DNA of 23,174 bases. It comes from SIG588 sp045599305 (lineage in GTDB: Bacteria > Bacillota > Clostridia > Oscillospirales > Acutalibacteraceae). The notes under the pieces were generated by a model. That model was given only the letters and a program-made list of their open reading frames with translations, did no database searches and had not been told where the DNA came from. This document shows, piece by piece, positions 1 to 8,458 of the stretch; position 1 is the first letter of the stretch; each line of letters opens with the position of its first letter. The DNA lies in assembly GCA_045599305.1 (NCBI GenBank), contig JAZRVU010000087.1:1-23174 (forward strand), in the 5' to 3' direction. Position numbers and translations under genes: made by a program.

Positions 1-19
1 TTTTAAGGAGGAATTGTTT

Positions 20-454
20 ATGGCGACCTGTGAAAAATGCGGCAAAGAGATCATGGAGGGCGAGACCCTTTGCGCGGAATGCGCAGCAAAACAGACGGCT
101 CCCCAGTTTCAACCCGACCTGTCCGCCGTCCGCCCGGAACCGATTCAGCCGGCCCAATGGCAGGACTTCCATATTTCGCTGACGTGTGAGCAGCTTCCGG
201 CTGAATTTCGCCCTTTGAGCGCCTGGGGGTATTTCGGCTATCAGATCCTGTTTGCCATCCCGCTGATCGGGTTCATTTTCCTGCTGGTGTTCGCACTGGG
301 CGGCACCCGCAACGTGAACCTGCGCAGTTTTGCCCGCTCCTATTTCTGCGCGCTGCTGATCGCACTGATCCTGGTCGTGATCGCCGTGGTCGCCGTGATC
401 GCTCTGGATCTGCAGATCCCCAACATTCAGGACCTGCTCGATCTCGCCGCCTGA
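20..454 (+). CDS. Zinc-ribbon, two-helix membrane protein of unknown function
   Basis: A 144-residue protein. The ATG at 20 is chosen because GGAGG at 7-11 lies eight bases upstream; a TTG at 14 in the same frame is too close. The N-terminus is a small zinc ribbon with two CxxC knuckles (Cys4, Cys7, Cys18, Cys21). A Pro/Gln-rich stretch (about 27-48) follows, then two strongly hydrophobic helices (about 74-94 and 108-130) separated by a short charged loop. Proteins built this way, a cytoplasmic zinc ribbon tethered to the membrane, are common in Firmicutes and mostly uncharacterised, so no function is assigned. The stop is four bases before the tcdA-like start, so the two are probably cotranscribed. 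The promoter lies outside the window. Confidence 0.8.
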   Translation: MATCEKCGKEIMEGETLCAECAAKQTAPQFQPDLSAVRPEPIQPAQWQDFHISLTCEQLPAEFRPLSAWGYFGYQILFAIPLIGFIFLLVFALGGTRNVNLRSFARSYFCALLIALILVVIAVVAVIALDLQIPNIQDLLDLAA

Positions 455-458
455 TCAT

Positions 459-1163
459 ATGCCAAACAGAGAAAACTGGACGGCACGAACCGCCGCTTTG
501 ATCGGTGAGGAGGCTGCGGCCTCCCTTGCCGGCAAGGCGGTGGCTGTTTTCGGGCTGGGCGGTGTCGGCTCCTATGTGGCCGAGGCACTGGCCCGCGCCG
601 GCGTGGGCCGGCTCATACTGGTGGACGGCGACACGGTGGCCGACACCAACCGCAACCGTCAGCTGTGTGCCCTCACCTCCACGGTGGGGCAGCCGAAGGC
701 GGAGGTGGTGGCCGCCCGTGTGCGGGATATCAATCCCGATTGCACGGTGCAGCCGCACACCCTTTTTTACCTGCCCGGCGAAAATGACGCGCTGATCGAC
801 GGGTGCGATTATGTGGCCGACGCGGTGGATACCGTGAAGGCCAAGGTGGGGCTGGCCATGGCCTGCGCCGCCCGGGGGATCCCCCTCATCAGCGCCATGG
901 GCTGCGGCAACAAGCTGGACCCCATGGGCTTTCGGGTGGCGGATATCTCGAAAACGAAGGTGTGTCCCCTTTGCCGCGTGATGCGGCGGGAATTGAAGCT
1001 CTGCGGGATCGACCGGTTGAAGGTGGTCTATTCCGAGGAGGAGCCGCGTCTGCCGCAGGACACCGAGGATCGCCGCACACCGGCGAGCATCTCGTTCGTG
1101 CCGGGTGCGGCCGGACTGCTGCTGGCCGGGGAGATCATCAAAGACCTGACGGGGGTGCGCTGA
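459..1163 (+). CDS. tcdA: tRNA threonylcarbamoyladenosine dehydratase (TcdA/CsdL, ThiF/E1-like fold)
   Basis: A 234-residue member of the ThiF/MoeB/E1 superfamily. The family's TcdA branch uses ATP to dehydrate the t6A nucleotide at position 37 of ANN-decoding tRNAs into its cyclic form, in the cytoplasm. Seen in the sequence: the nucleotide-binding glycine loop GLGGVGS at residues 32-38, the acidic VDGD at 55-58 that would bind ribose, the NRNRQ segment at 64-68, and a CPLCRVMRREL segment near 169-179, a region I associate with the TcdA branch rather than ThiF or MoeB. No partner sulfur carrier such as ThiS or MoaD lies nearby, which also favours TcdA. The start at 459 has no clear Shine-Dalgarno sequence and probably depends on translational coupling to the gene ending at 454. 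Confidence 0.9.
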   Translation: MPNRENWTARTAALIGEEAAASLAGKAVAVFGLGGVGSYVAEALARAGVGRLILVDGDTVADTNRNRQLCALTSTVGQPKAEVVAARVRDINPDCTVQPHTLFYLPGENDALIDGCDYVADAVDTVKAKVGLAMACAARGIPLISAMGCGNKLDPMGFRVADISKTKVCPLCRVMRRELKLCGIDRLKVVYSEEEPRLPQDTEDRRTPASISFVPGAAGLLLAGEIIKDLTGVR

Positions 1164-1164
1164 T

Positions 1165-1884
1165 ATGCCGCGATTTTTCTTGGGATCGGTGGAGGGCGAG
1201 ACCCTCACGGTGACGGGACAGGACGCGGTGCATATCCGCCGCGCGCTGCGTATGCCGGTGGGGGCGACCCTTACCGTCTGCGACGGCCGCGGTACCGACT
1301 GCACCTGTGTCATCCGTGAATTTTTGGGCGAGGACGTGGTGCTGGATGTGACCGGCCGCGCCCCCGCGGTGAGCGAGCCCTCCTGCGCCGTCACCCTGTA
1401 TCAGGGGCTGCCCAAGGCTGACAAGATGGAGTGGATCATCCAGAAAGCGGTGGAACTCGGCGCGGTGCGGATCGTGCCGGTGCAGATGGCCCGGTCGGTG
1501 GCGGTCATCACCGATAAAAGCGCCAAAAAGGCCGCCCGCTGGCAGAAGATCGCCGACGAGGCCGCCGGCCAGAGCGGGCGCGGCCTGCTGCCGGTGGTGG
1601 AGGAGCCGATCACTTTTCGGGAGGCGGCGGCGCGTCTGAAAACGGAAAACGCCGTGGTCTGTTACGAGTGCGGCGGCGCACCGCTGGTGTCGCTGGCCGA
1701 CAGGCAAACGACACAGGTGTCGCTGGTCATCGGGCCGGAGGGCGGCTTCGATTTGCGTGAGATCGCCCAACTGGAGGAAAACGGCGCCCGTCTGGCCACG
1801 CTGGGGCCCCGCATCCTGCGGTGCGAAACGGCGCCGGTGGCCGCGCTGGCGGTACTGATGGCCGTGACCGGAAACATGGAATAA
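1165..1884 (+). CDS. rsmE: 16S rRNA (uracil1498-N3)-methyltransferase RsmE
   Basis: A 239-residue SPOUT-class methyltransferase of normal family length. RsmE methylates N3 of U1498 of 16S rRNA in the assembled 30S subunit using SAM. Motifs seen: an N-terminal PUA-like part (1-70) beginning MPRFF, the KADKMEWIIQKAVELG helix (84-99), and the trefoil-knot SAM site formed by IGPEGGF (189-195) and LGPRILRCETA (213-223). The usual residue before ETA is threonine; here it is cysteine. The gene begins one base after the tcdA stop, so it is coupled to it. It ends just before a strong hairpin terminator. In many Firmicutes rsmE follows prmA in one operon; here prmA lies on the opposite strand, convergent with it. 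Confidence 0.95.
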   Translation: MPRFFLGSVEGETLTVTGQDAVHIRRALRMPVGATLTVCDGRGTDCTCVIREFLGEDVVLDVTGRAPAVSEPSCAVTLYQGLPKADKMEWIIQKAVELGAVRIVPVQMARSVAVITDKSAKKAARWQKIADEAAGQSGRGLLPVVEEPITFREAAARLKTENAVVCYECGGAPLVSLADRQTTQVSLVIGPEGGFDLREIAQLEENGARLATLGPRILRCETAPVAALAVLMAVTGNME

Positions 1885-1889
1885 TAGGA

Positions 1890-1931
1890 ACACGCCGTAT
1901 CGGGCATCTGCCCGATACGGCGTGTTTTTTT
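1890..1931 (+). terminator. Strong intrinsic terminator after rsmE, possibly shared with convergent prmA
   Basis: A near-perfect stem pairs 1890-1905 with 1910-1925 around a four-base loop and is followed by seven T residues (1925-1931). It begins six bases after the rsmE stop. The prmA stop lies at 1940 on the other strand, so the same hairpin may also slow leftward transcription. The downstream sequence on that strand is not T-rich, so termination there is less certain. Confidence 0.93.
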
Positions 1932-1939
1932 CAAAGAAC

Positions 1940-2866
1940 TTATTTTTGCTTGCAGACGAGGCAGACCCAGCCGCCGTGTTCCTCCCGGCGGCAGACGGCA
2001 AATCCGCAGCGTTCCAGCGCGGCCACGACTTCCGCCTCCCGCACGTCGATGATGCCGGAGACCACATAGGTGCCGCCCTCCTGCAGAAAAGCGGGCACGG
2101 CGGGGGAGAGGGCAATGATGGCGTCCGCTACGATGTTGGCGGCGACCACCTCATATCGCCCGGTCACCTTGTCGGCCAGGTCGCCCTCCACGATGGTGTA
2201 GCGCGGTTCGTCCATGCCGTTGAGCAGACCGTTTTCCCGTGCGGTCTTGACCGCGAGCGGGTCGATATCCACGCCGAAGGCACTTTGGGCGCCGAACAGC
2301 AGTGCGGCGATGGAGAGGATGCCGCTGCCGCAGCCGATGTCGAGAAAGCGGTCGCCGGGGCGCACCACCTGCTCCAGCGTCTGCAGTACCAGACGGGTGG
2401 TGTCGTGCCCGCCGGTGCCGAACGCCATGCCGGGGTCGATGTGCAGCACCGTGCGCCCGTCGGTGTTGTCGCTCTGCTCCCACGTGGGCAGGATCAGCAG
2501 ACGTTCACCCACCGGCAGCGGCTTAAAATACTGCTTCCAGTTGTTCGCCCAGTCCGCCTCCCGTACGGTGCGGGTGGTGAGTTCGTTTTCGATGCCGCAG
2601 GCCGACAGCCGCTCCTGCAGGAAAGCCAGCGCCTCCGCAGGATTGACCTGTGGCTCCAGATAGACGTGGATGAGTGAGCGGGTGCGGTCGCGGGCGAGCA
2701 GTTCCTCGTCGATCAGGTCGATGTGGGCGATCTCACGCGCCCCCTCCTCCAGATCGCTGTAGTCTTCGATATACAAGCCGTAGGGCACCGTCATGCTGGC
2801 GATGTCGGCGGCACGGTCGGTGTCCGCCGTGGGAACGGCGATGGTCAGTTCAGTCCAGTTTTCCAT
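1940..2866 (-). CDS. prmA: Ribosomal protein L11 methyltransferase PrmA
   Basis: A 308-residue class I SAM-dependent methyltransferase that trimethylates ribosomal protein L11. Seen: an N-terminal substrate-recognition domain (about 1-95), the DWANNWKQYFKP linker segment (105-116), the family signature DPGMAFGTGGHDTT (144-157), SAM motif I LDIGCGSG (175-182), the acidic VDID (199-202) and AANIVAD (242-248). The reading frame extends upstream to 2920 but overlaps the phosphohexomutase. The ATG at 2866 is preferred because GGAG sits just upstream and the protein then starts MENWTELT, typical for PrmA. It begins one base after the upstream gene's stop, so the two are translationally coupled. Confidence 0.95.
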   Translation of the reverse strand: MENWTELTIAVPTADTDRAADIASMTVPYGLYIEDYSDLEEGAREIAHIDLIDEELLARDRTRSLIHVYLEPQVNPAEALAFLQERLSACGIENELTTRTVREADWANNWKQYFKPLPVGERLLILPTWEQSDNTDGRTVLHIDPGMAFGTGGHDTTRLVLQTLEQVVRPGDRFLDIGCGSGILSIAALLFGAQSAFGVDIDPLAVKTARENGLLNGMDEPRYTIVEGDLADKVTGRYEVVAANIVADAIIALSPAVPAFLQEGGTYVVSGIIDVREAEVVAALERCGFAVCRREEHGGWVCLVCKQK

Positions 2867-2867
2867 G

Positions 2868-4400
2868 TCATTTCTCCAAGAATGCGTTGAATTTGCCGCA
2901 GTCGATGTCCGGCCGGGCATTCACATAGGCGGCGATCTTCTGCGCGATGACGCGGCAGCCGCCCGCCCGGTCGCTTTCGATGTTCAGCGGCAGCACCGGG
3001 TCGTGTACGCTCAGGCGCATCAGCAGCCAGCCGGCGCCGTCCGCCTCGCCGAAGGAGATACGCACCCCCTCGCGGCTGTCGTCGGCGATGCGCCACCCGT
3101 TTTCACGGGCGAGCGCCTCCAGGCCGTCCAACACCCGCTGACCGGCGGTGCGGAAATCCGCCGCCGTGATGGCGAACCGCAGTTCCACTCCCTCGGCCGG
3201 TTCGGGCAGTGCGGCGATGAGGTCAGCCAGCGTGCGGCCCTCCCGCTTGAGGCAGGCGGCCTTGATGATGAGACGGGTGACGAGATAGGCACCGTCGTCG
3301 AGGAAATAGTTTTCTTTCAGTGCGGCGTGGCCGGAGGTCTCGATCGCCAGCGGGGCTTCGCTGCCCTCGCCGCACAGGCGGATGGCCTCGTCGATCACGT
3401 TTTTGTAGCCGCGCTTGAATCGCCAGTGACGGCCGCCGAGATGCTGTTCGATGAACACCTTCAGCCCGTCGGAGGTGACCGAGTCGGTCACAATGGTGCC
3501 GCCGGGGCAGTTTTCCAGCGCCACGCAGGCCGCCAGAGCGATCAGACGGTTGCGGTTGATCTCGCGGCCGGCGGCGTCCACCAGACCGGCGCGATCCACA
3601 TCGGTGTCGAAGATGACGCCCAGATCGGCGCCCGCCGCCACGGTGGCGGCGCAGACCGATGCCATGGCATCGGGATTTTCGGGGTTGGGGATGTGGTTGG
3701 GGAAGGTGCCGTCCGGGTCAAGGAACTGGCTGCCGGACACGTCCGCGCCCAGCGGCGCCAGTACCTCGGCGGCATAGAAGCCGCCCACGCCGTTGCCCGC
3801 GTCCACCACGATGTGAAAACCGGCCAGCGGCTGCGGGTCACCCACGCCGTCCACGATCTTCTGCCGCAGGTCGGCGGCGTAGTCTTTCATAAAGTCGACC
3901 GCGATCACACGGCCGGGCACCGTGGCCTCGGCGGCACCGCCTGCGGCGGCCAGCTCCAGCACGGCGGTGATGTCACGCCCCTCCAGTCCGCCGGTGGGGC
4001 GGAAGAATTTCAGCCCGTTGCGGTGCCACGGGTGGTGGCTGGCGGTGATCTGGACGGCGCCGTCACAGGGGGCACCGTCCACCACCGGCTTCACGGTGGT
4101 CATGAACATGGCGGGGGTGGAGGCCATGCCGCAGTCCGCCACCGTCACACCGGCGGCAGTCAGCGCACGCACCACGGCGTCACGCATACGCGGGCCGGAG
4201 ACGCGGCTGTCACGCCCCACGGACAGGGTGAGCGACGTCACCGGTCGGCCGCATTGCGCGGCCAGCCAGCAGGCAAAGCCGCCGGCCATCCGCTCTACGA
4301 CCTCGTCGGTCAGGTCGAGCGGCTCGCCGGCCACACCGTCGGCCGCCACGCCGCGGATGTCGGTACCGCTTTTGAAATGGCTCCAGAAAGTATCGGACAT
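2868..4400 (-). CDS. Alpha-D-phosphohexomutase (phosphoglucomutase/phosphomannomutase family)
   Basis: A 510-residue cytoplasmic enzyme that moves phosphate between C1 and C6 of a hexose phosphate, feeding nucleotide-sugar, glycogen or envelope polymer synthesis. All four family signatures are visible: the phosphoserine loop TASHHP with catalytic Ser121, the magnesium site DTDVDR (Asp265, Asp267, Asp269), the sugar-specificity loop ETSGH (354-358) and a C-terminal phosphate-binding domain (about 410-505). The sugar loop reads ETSGH, close to the GEMSGH type of phosphoglucomutases/phosphomannomutases, so glucose versus mannose specificity cannot be decided. AAGGA lies nine bases upstream of the ATG at 4400. 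It is first in a two-gene operon with prmA, an unusual pairing with no obvious functional link. Confidence 0.93.
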   Translation of the reverse strand: MSDTFWSHFKSGTDIRGVAADGVAGEPLDLTDEVVERMAGGFACWLAAQCGRPVTSLTLSVGRDSRVSGPRMRDAVVRALTAAGVTVADCGMASTPAMFMTTVKPVVDGAPCDGAVQITASHHPWHRNGLKFFRPTGGLEGRDITAVLELAAAGGAAEATVPGRVIAVDFMKDYAADLRQKIVDGVGDPQPLAGFHIVVDAGNGVGGFYAAEVLAPLGADVSGSQFLDPDGTFPNHIPNPENPDAMASVCAATVAAGADLGVIFDTDVDRAGLVDAAGREINRNRLIALAACVALENCPGGTIVTDSVTSDGLKVFIEQHLGGRHWRFKRGYKNVIDEAIRLCGEGSEAPLAIETSGHAALKENYFLDDGAYLVTRLIIKAACLKREGRTLADLIAALPEPAEGVELRFAITAADFRTAGQRVLDGLEALARENGWRIADDSREGVRISFGEADGAGWLLMRLSVHDPVLPLNIESDRAGGCRVIAQKIAAYVNARPDIDCGKFNAFLEK

Positions 4401-4434
4401 AGGTATCGTTCCTTTCGGATAATATTACCTTTAT

Positions 4435-4463
4435 ATTATAGGCGGTTTTTCCGTGCTTTTCAA
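4435..4463 (-). promoter_or_regulatory. Sigma-A type promoter of the phosphohexomutase-prmA operon
   Basis: On the minus strand TTGAAA (4463-4458), a 17-base spacer and a perfect TATAAT (4440-4435). The predicted start lies near 4428, leaving a leader of about 28 bases that contains the Shine-Dalgarno sequence. The site is divergent from the promoter at 4541-4569. Confidence 0.88.
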
Positions 4464-4540
4464 GCCTTTTCCGAGGGATTTCACCCCGCTTCTGTCAATG
4501 TGTTGAAAACGGCCGAAAAAACTTTGTCAAAAACGCTGAA

Positions 4541-4569
4541 TTGCATAGACAACACAGCCGTGATATACT
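4541..4569 (+). promoter_or_regulatory. Sigma-A type promoter of the CotH-family gene pair
   Basis: TTGCAT (4541-4546), a 17-base spacer and TATACT (4564-4569) lie about 32 bases ahead of the ATG at 4602. An A-rich stretch just upstream (about 4515-4534) could act as an UP element. The ribosome binding site GAGGTGAG is at 4591-4598. Confidence 0.75.
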
Positions 4570-4601
4570 ATGATCGTATACTTGTGGGATGAGGTGAGCG
4601 G

Positions 4602-6347
4602 ATGAAACGGGTCATGGCGTGTCTGGCCGCGGTGTGCCTGCTGCTGACGGCTTGCGGTTGTCAGCGGGCGGCAGATCCACCGGCTCCTGTCGTGCCGGCG
4701 GTGGAATATATCACTCCCGTGGCGCGGGAAAACGCCATCGATCCGGTGAGCGGCCGCGCCGGCAGACCGATCGCCAACGGCGATATGCCCTGGCCCGAGA
4801 CGGAGGAGGAGACCTCGCTCGGCTATTTCCTGCTGTCGGCCGTGACCAATCCCGACCTGCCCTTCAGCCTGCTGTGCGCGCTGGGGGAGGGGGAGATCAC
4901 CGGCCTCTTCCCGGACGGCACCGACCTGTCGGCCGTGGTGGCGGAATTCGCCTACACCGGCGCCGAGGTGCGGTATAACGGCGAGCCGGCGGTTTCGGGC
5001 GTCACGGTGTTCGACTTCACGAAAAGCGGCACCCTCACGCTGGTGGAGACCGACGGTACCGCGCACGATCTCACACTGGATGTGCAGACGCTCTACACCG
5101 GCCTGCCCGCGGTGGCGGTCACGGTCAATAACCTCTCCGCCATCTCCAGCCGCGAGATCTTTTACGAGGCGGACTTTTATGTCGGCGGCGGCGACCCCCG
5201 CGTGTGCGGCTATGCCGCCGAGACACCGAACAAGCTGACCTGTCAGGTGCGCGGCCGCGGCAATTCCTCGTGGGGGCACCCCAAAAAGGGCTATTCCGTC
5301 AATCTCGATACCGCCGCCCCGATGCTGGATATGCCCTCGGCACGCAAGTGGGCGCTCGTCTCGAATTACGAGGACAAATCGCTGATGCGCAACTGTGTGG
5401 CGCAGTATCTGTCCGATAAACTGGGGCTGGATGCCCGCCTGTCGGTGCGGCCGGTGGATCTGTGGTATAACGGCCAGTACTGGGGCACCTATGACCTGTG
5501 CGAGCGGGTCAGCGTGCATGAGGCGCGCGTCCCCATCACCGAGCAGGAGAGCGTGTCCGGTCTGGCGCCCGCCGATGTGGCCTACATCTTCGAATTCGAC
5601 GGCCATGTCAATGAGGTGAGCGACAAAGAGAAAGCCATGTGGCAGAAAATCGGCAGCCACGCGTATTTCGACCCGATCACCGGCGAGGTGTTCATGCAGA
5701 TCGCGCTGGCCAAAAAGTGGCTCACCATCCGCACCCCCTCGGCCGATCAGGTGACCGCGGAGATGGCGGACTATGTATGGAACTATGTTGCCGAGGCCTG
5801 TATGGCACTGGTGCATGAGGACTGGGAGGAGATCAACGAATATCTCGACGTGCGCTCCTTCGTAAAATGGTATATGGTGGAGGAACTGATGAACAACACC
5901 GATTCCTCCTTCCACTCCAGCGTCATCATGTACCGGGATGTCGGCGGCAAGCTGACGCTCGGCCCGCCGTGGGATTTCGACCGCTCCTCCGGCAACTGCG
6001 ATTACTGGAACACGGAGGACGCTGTGGACTCCCTCTATAAGAGCTCGTCCGCGTGGTTCAAGTATATCTTTGCCTGTGACGAGGGGCGCGCCATGCTCAA
6101 GGAGGAATGGGAGAACTTTTCGCCGGCGGCCGCGGGCGTGGGCGAACTGATCGACGCTTTCCAAAAGCAGTTGACCCTTTCGCAGAAGTACAATTTCGAC
6201 AGATGGCCCATCCTCTATCAGTCGGTGGGAGCAGAGCCGAAAAACGTGGTGCGCGCCCACACCTTTGAAGATCAGGTGAAGCTGCTGCGCACCTATCTCA
6301 CCCGGCGCTACGGCAGCATGGACAGACGTATCCAACGGCTGAAATAA
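4602..6347 (+). CDS. CotH-kinase-family lipoprotein
   Basis: A 581-residue exported protein. The N-terminus is a lipoprotein signal with lipobox LTAC (Cys18), so it should be anchored to the outer face of the membrane. Residues about 65-175 form a beta-rich domain resembling Ig-like DUF5018-type repeats. The CotH domain follows (about 185-560): GRGNSSW (218-224), NYEDKSLMRN (255-264, with Lys259), a VDLWYNGQYWGTYDL segment and PWDFDRSSGN with Asp458 and Asp460. In the family, CotH of Bacillus spores is an atypical protein kinase that phosphorylates coat proteins; the WDxD acidic pair is the expected metal site. Nothing here suggests sporulation, so the substrate is unknown. A dockerin-bearing paralogue follows 42 bases downstream in the same transcript. 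Confidence 0.88.
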   Translation: MKRVMACLAAVCLLLTACGCQRAADPPAPVVPAVEYITPVARENAIDPVSGRAGRPIANGDMPWPETEEETSLGYFLLSAVTNPDLPFSLLCALGEGEITGLFPDGTDLSAVVAEFAYTGAEVRYNGEPAVSGVTVFDFTKSGTLTLVETDGTAHDLTLDVQTLYTGLPAVAVTVNNLSAISSREIFYEADFYVGGGDPRVCGYAAETPNKLTCQVRGRGNSSWGHPKKGYSVNLDTAAPMLDMPSARKWALVSNYEDKSLMRNCVAQYLSDKLGLDARLSVRPVDLWYNGQYWGTYDLCERVSVHEARVPITEQESVSGLAPADVAYIFEFDGHVNEVSDKEKAMWQKIGSHAYFDPITGEVFMQIALAKKWLTIRTPSADQVTAEMADYVWNYVAEACMALVHEDWEEINEYLDVRSFVKWYMVEELMNNTDSSFHSSVIMYRDVGGKLTLGPPWDFDRSSGNCDYWNTEDAVDSLYKSSSAWFKYIFACDEGRAMLKEEWENFSPAAAGVGELIDAFQKQLTLSQKYNFDRWPILYQSVGAEPKNVVRAHTFEDQVKLLRTYLTRRYGSMDRRIQRLK

Positions 6348-6389
6348 GGTATAAACAATTTTACATATACATTGGAAAGGAAGATCTGT

Positions 6390-8411
6390 ATGAAGAAAAA
6401 GTTGTGCTGGCTGCTCACGGCGGCCATGGTCCTGACGATGTTCCTGCCGCTGACGGCGGCCGGCGTGTCGGCAGCCCGCCTGTGGGGCGATGTGGACGGC
6501 AGCGGTACGGTGGATTCCACCGATGCCCGTCTCATCCTGCAGTATTACGCCAAAAAGATCGGGAGCAGTGAACTGGATCTGGAACTGGCCGATGTGGACG
6601 CCAGCGGCAGTGTCGATTCCACCGATGCCCGTCTCATCCTGCAATATTACGCCAAAAAGATCGACGGTTTCACTGTCGGCACCGAGGTCATCGAGGCGAT
6701 CTCCCCGATGGCGGCCGAGGCCGGCGGGAGTTTTGCCGCTCTGGAGGATATTGCCGCGCAGCCCGTCAATGAGGTGAACGGCTTCGGCTATTTCGCGCTG
6801 ACCACCGAACTCAACGAGGGCCTGCCTTTCAATGTGGCCTGCTGCGTGAGCGATAATGCCATCACCGCGGTGGTGCCCGCCGGACTGGACCTGTCCGCCA
6901 TCATCCCCACCTTCTCCTTCACCGGCACCGAGGTGTATGCCGGCAGCACGCTGGTGGCCTCCGGTGTGACGGCGCTGGATCTGACCGACAGCGTCACCCT
7001 GACGGCGAAAACGGATAGCGGCTCCCACGATGTCACGGTGACGGTGCAGCCGCTGGATACCGGCCTGCCTTCCATGGCCGTGACGCTGGAAAACTATGCC
7101 GGTGCCGATTCCATCGACCATGACATCTATTCCAAAGCCACCTTCTATCTGGGCGGCGGCGACCCGACTGTCTGTGACTACGCGGCCGAGACCCCGCAGT
7201 TGGTCACCGGCACCATCAAGGGCCGCGGCAACTCCAGTTGGCTGCTCGACGACAAGAAGAGCTACACCGTGAAGCTGGACGAAAAGGCCAAGCTGCTCGA
7301 TTTGAGCAATTCCCGCAACTGGGCGCTCGTGGCCAACTTCGAAGACAAGTCGCTGCTGCGCAACGTCATCGCCGAATACTTCGCCGAAGCGGCGGGCATC
7401 CCCTATGTGATGCATCACCGTCCGGTGGATATGTGGATCGACGGTCAGTACTGGGGTACCTATAATCTCGCCGAAAAGATCGAGATCGAGGGCGAGCGCG
7501 TGGATATCACCGATATCGAGATCCCCGAGGGTCAGGAAAAGAGCGACCAGAAGGCGGATGAGGTCGGCTATCTGCTCGAATTCGACGCCCACGTGATGGA
7601 AGCCAACGCCGGCGGCCGCAACGTGACGGTACTCGACCAGAACCAGTGGGAATCCTACGGCTGGACCCGCTATGAGTACACCTACACCAGCGCCAGTTCC
7701 GGCAACGAGAAGAGCGGCGTGGTCTATTATAACCCCGCCACCGACGAGACCTTCTTCCAGCTGGCTCACTGCAACGGCAAGTGGGCCACCATCAAGAAGC
7801 CCTCCACCAAGGATCTGACCGATGAGATGCGGCACTACATCTACAGCAAGGTGATGTATCTCGACTCCGCGCTGAACAACTATCAGAACAATCCCGAAAA
7901 GGCGCTGAGCCTCATCGACGTCGACTCCTTCGTTTCGTGGGTGCTGGTGGAGGATCTGATGGACAACACCGACGCCTCCTTCCACTCCAGTGTGTATATG
8001 TCGGTCGATGCGGGCGGCAAGTTCGTGATGGGCCCCGCGTGGGACTTCGACCGCTCCGCCGGTAACTGCGAATACTGGAACAACTCGGCCGGCAGCCTCA
8101 GCAACACCGCGTGGTTCAAGTATATTCTGGGCACCGAAGCCGGCCGCCTGGCCTATAAAGCCGCCTGGCAGCGTTTTGAAGAGAACGCCGGCGACTGGAG
8201 CGCCTATCTGAATGAGTATGCCGACAAGCTGACCCCCTCCGCGACCTACAACTTCGAGAGATGGCAGATCCTCGATAAGCAGATCTACCCGAACCCGGCC
8301 AGCCTTTCCTCCACCGAATTCTATCAGCGGTACAGCACGCAGGTCATGTTCCTCGATGCGTGGCTGCAGCGCCGCTTCTCCAACCTGAAGCTCTATGTGA
8401 CCATGAGATGA
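6390..8411 (+). CDS. Secreted dockerin-CotH-kinase-family protein
   Basis: A 673-residue protein paralogous to its upstream neighbour. The ATG at 6390 is chosen for AGGAAG at 6378-6383; a TTG at 6372 is less likely. A signal peptide (about 1-29, ending GVSAA) is followed at once by a type I dockerin: two calcium-loop/F-helix repeats, DVDGSGTVDSTD (34-45) and DVDASGSVDSTD (68-79), each followed by the same ARLILQYYAKKI. A beta-rich domain (about 130-235) and the CotH domain follow, with GRGNSSW (278-284), NFEDKSLLRN and AWDFDRSAGN (Asp552, Asp554). Compared with the paralogue, it carries an extra segment around 400-440. The dockerin should plug the protein into a cohesin scaffold on the cell surface; none is encoded in this window. 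Function beyond family membership is unknown. Confidence 0.9.
   Translation: MKKKLCWLLTAAMVLTMFLPLTAAGVSAARLWGDVDGSGTVDSTDARLILQYYAKKIGSSELDLELADVDASGSVDSTDARLILQYYAKKIDGFTVGTEVIEAISPMAAEAGGSFAALEDIAAQPVNEVNGFGYFALTTELNEGLPFNVACCVSDNAITAVVPAGLDLSAIIPTFSFTGTEVYAGSTLVASGVTALDLTDSVTLTAKTDSGSHDVTVTVQPLDTGLPSMAVTLENYAGADSIDHDIYSKATFYLGGGDPTVCDYAAETPQLVTGTIKGRGNSSWLLDDKKSYTVKLDEKAKLLDLSNSRNWALVANFEDKSLLRNVIAEYFAEAAGIPYVMHHRPVDMWIDGQYWGTYNLAEKIEIEGERVDITDIEIPEGQEKSDQKADEVGYLLEFDAHVMEANAGGRNVTVLDQNQWESYGWTRYEYTYTSASSGNEKSGVVYYNPATDETFFQLAHCNGKWATIKKPSTKDLTDEMRHYIYSKVMYLDSALNNYQNNPEKALSLIDVDSFVSWVLVEDLMDNTDASFHSSVYMSVDAGGKFVMGPAWDFDRSAGNCEYWNNSAGSLSNTAWFKYILGTEAGRLAYKAAWQRFEENAGDWSAYLNEYADKLTPSATYNFERWQILDKQIYPNPASLSSTEFYQRYSTQVMFLDAWLQRRFSNLKLYVTMR
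6513..6663 (+). repeat. Near-identical 49-base repeat encoding the two dockerin helices
   Basis: Bases 6513-6561 and 6615-6663 are the same 49-base sequence with one mismatch (6542 against 6644). They encode the DSTDARLILQYYAKKI part of each dockerin repeat. Such near-identity at the DNA level, including third codon positions, points to recent duplication or gene conversion between the two halves. Confidence 0.95.
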
Positions 8412-8419
8412 TGTGAGAG

Positions 8420-8458
8420 TGCCCCCCGCCGTTTGGCGGGGGGCATTTGGTCGTTTTG
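8420..8458 (+). terminator. Intrinsic terminator after the CotH-family pair
   Basis: An 11-base-pair GC-rich stem (8420-8430 with 8435-8445) closes a GTTT loop and is followed by a T-rich but interrupted tail (8446-8457). It begins nine bases after the stop at 8411, separating the CotH-family genes from the transporter operon. Confidence 0.88.

Noticed and set aside
4502..4534. The GTCAAAAA-type words upstream of the promoters near 4526, 8565 and 21745 as a shared operator
   Set aside because: The words are short, lie at different distances from the -35 boxes and are expected in A-rich upstream DNA.
2793..4592. A 599-codon plus-strand frame over the phosphohexomutase
   Set aside because: The minus strand carries all phosphohexomutase motifs and a good promoter; the plus frame also crosses the divergent promoter region.
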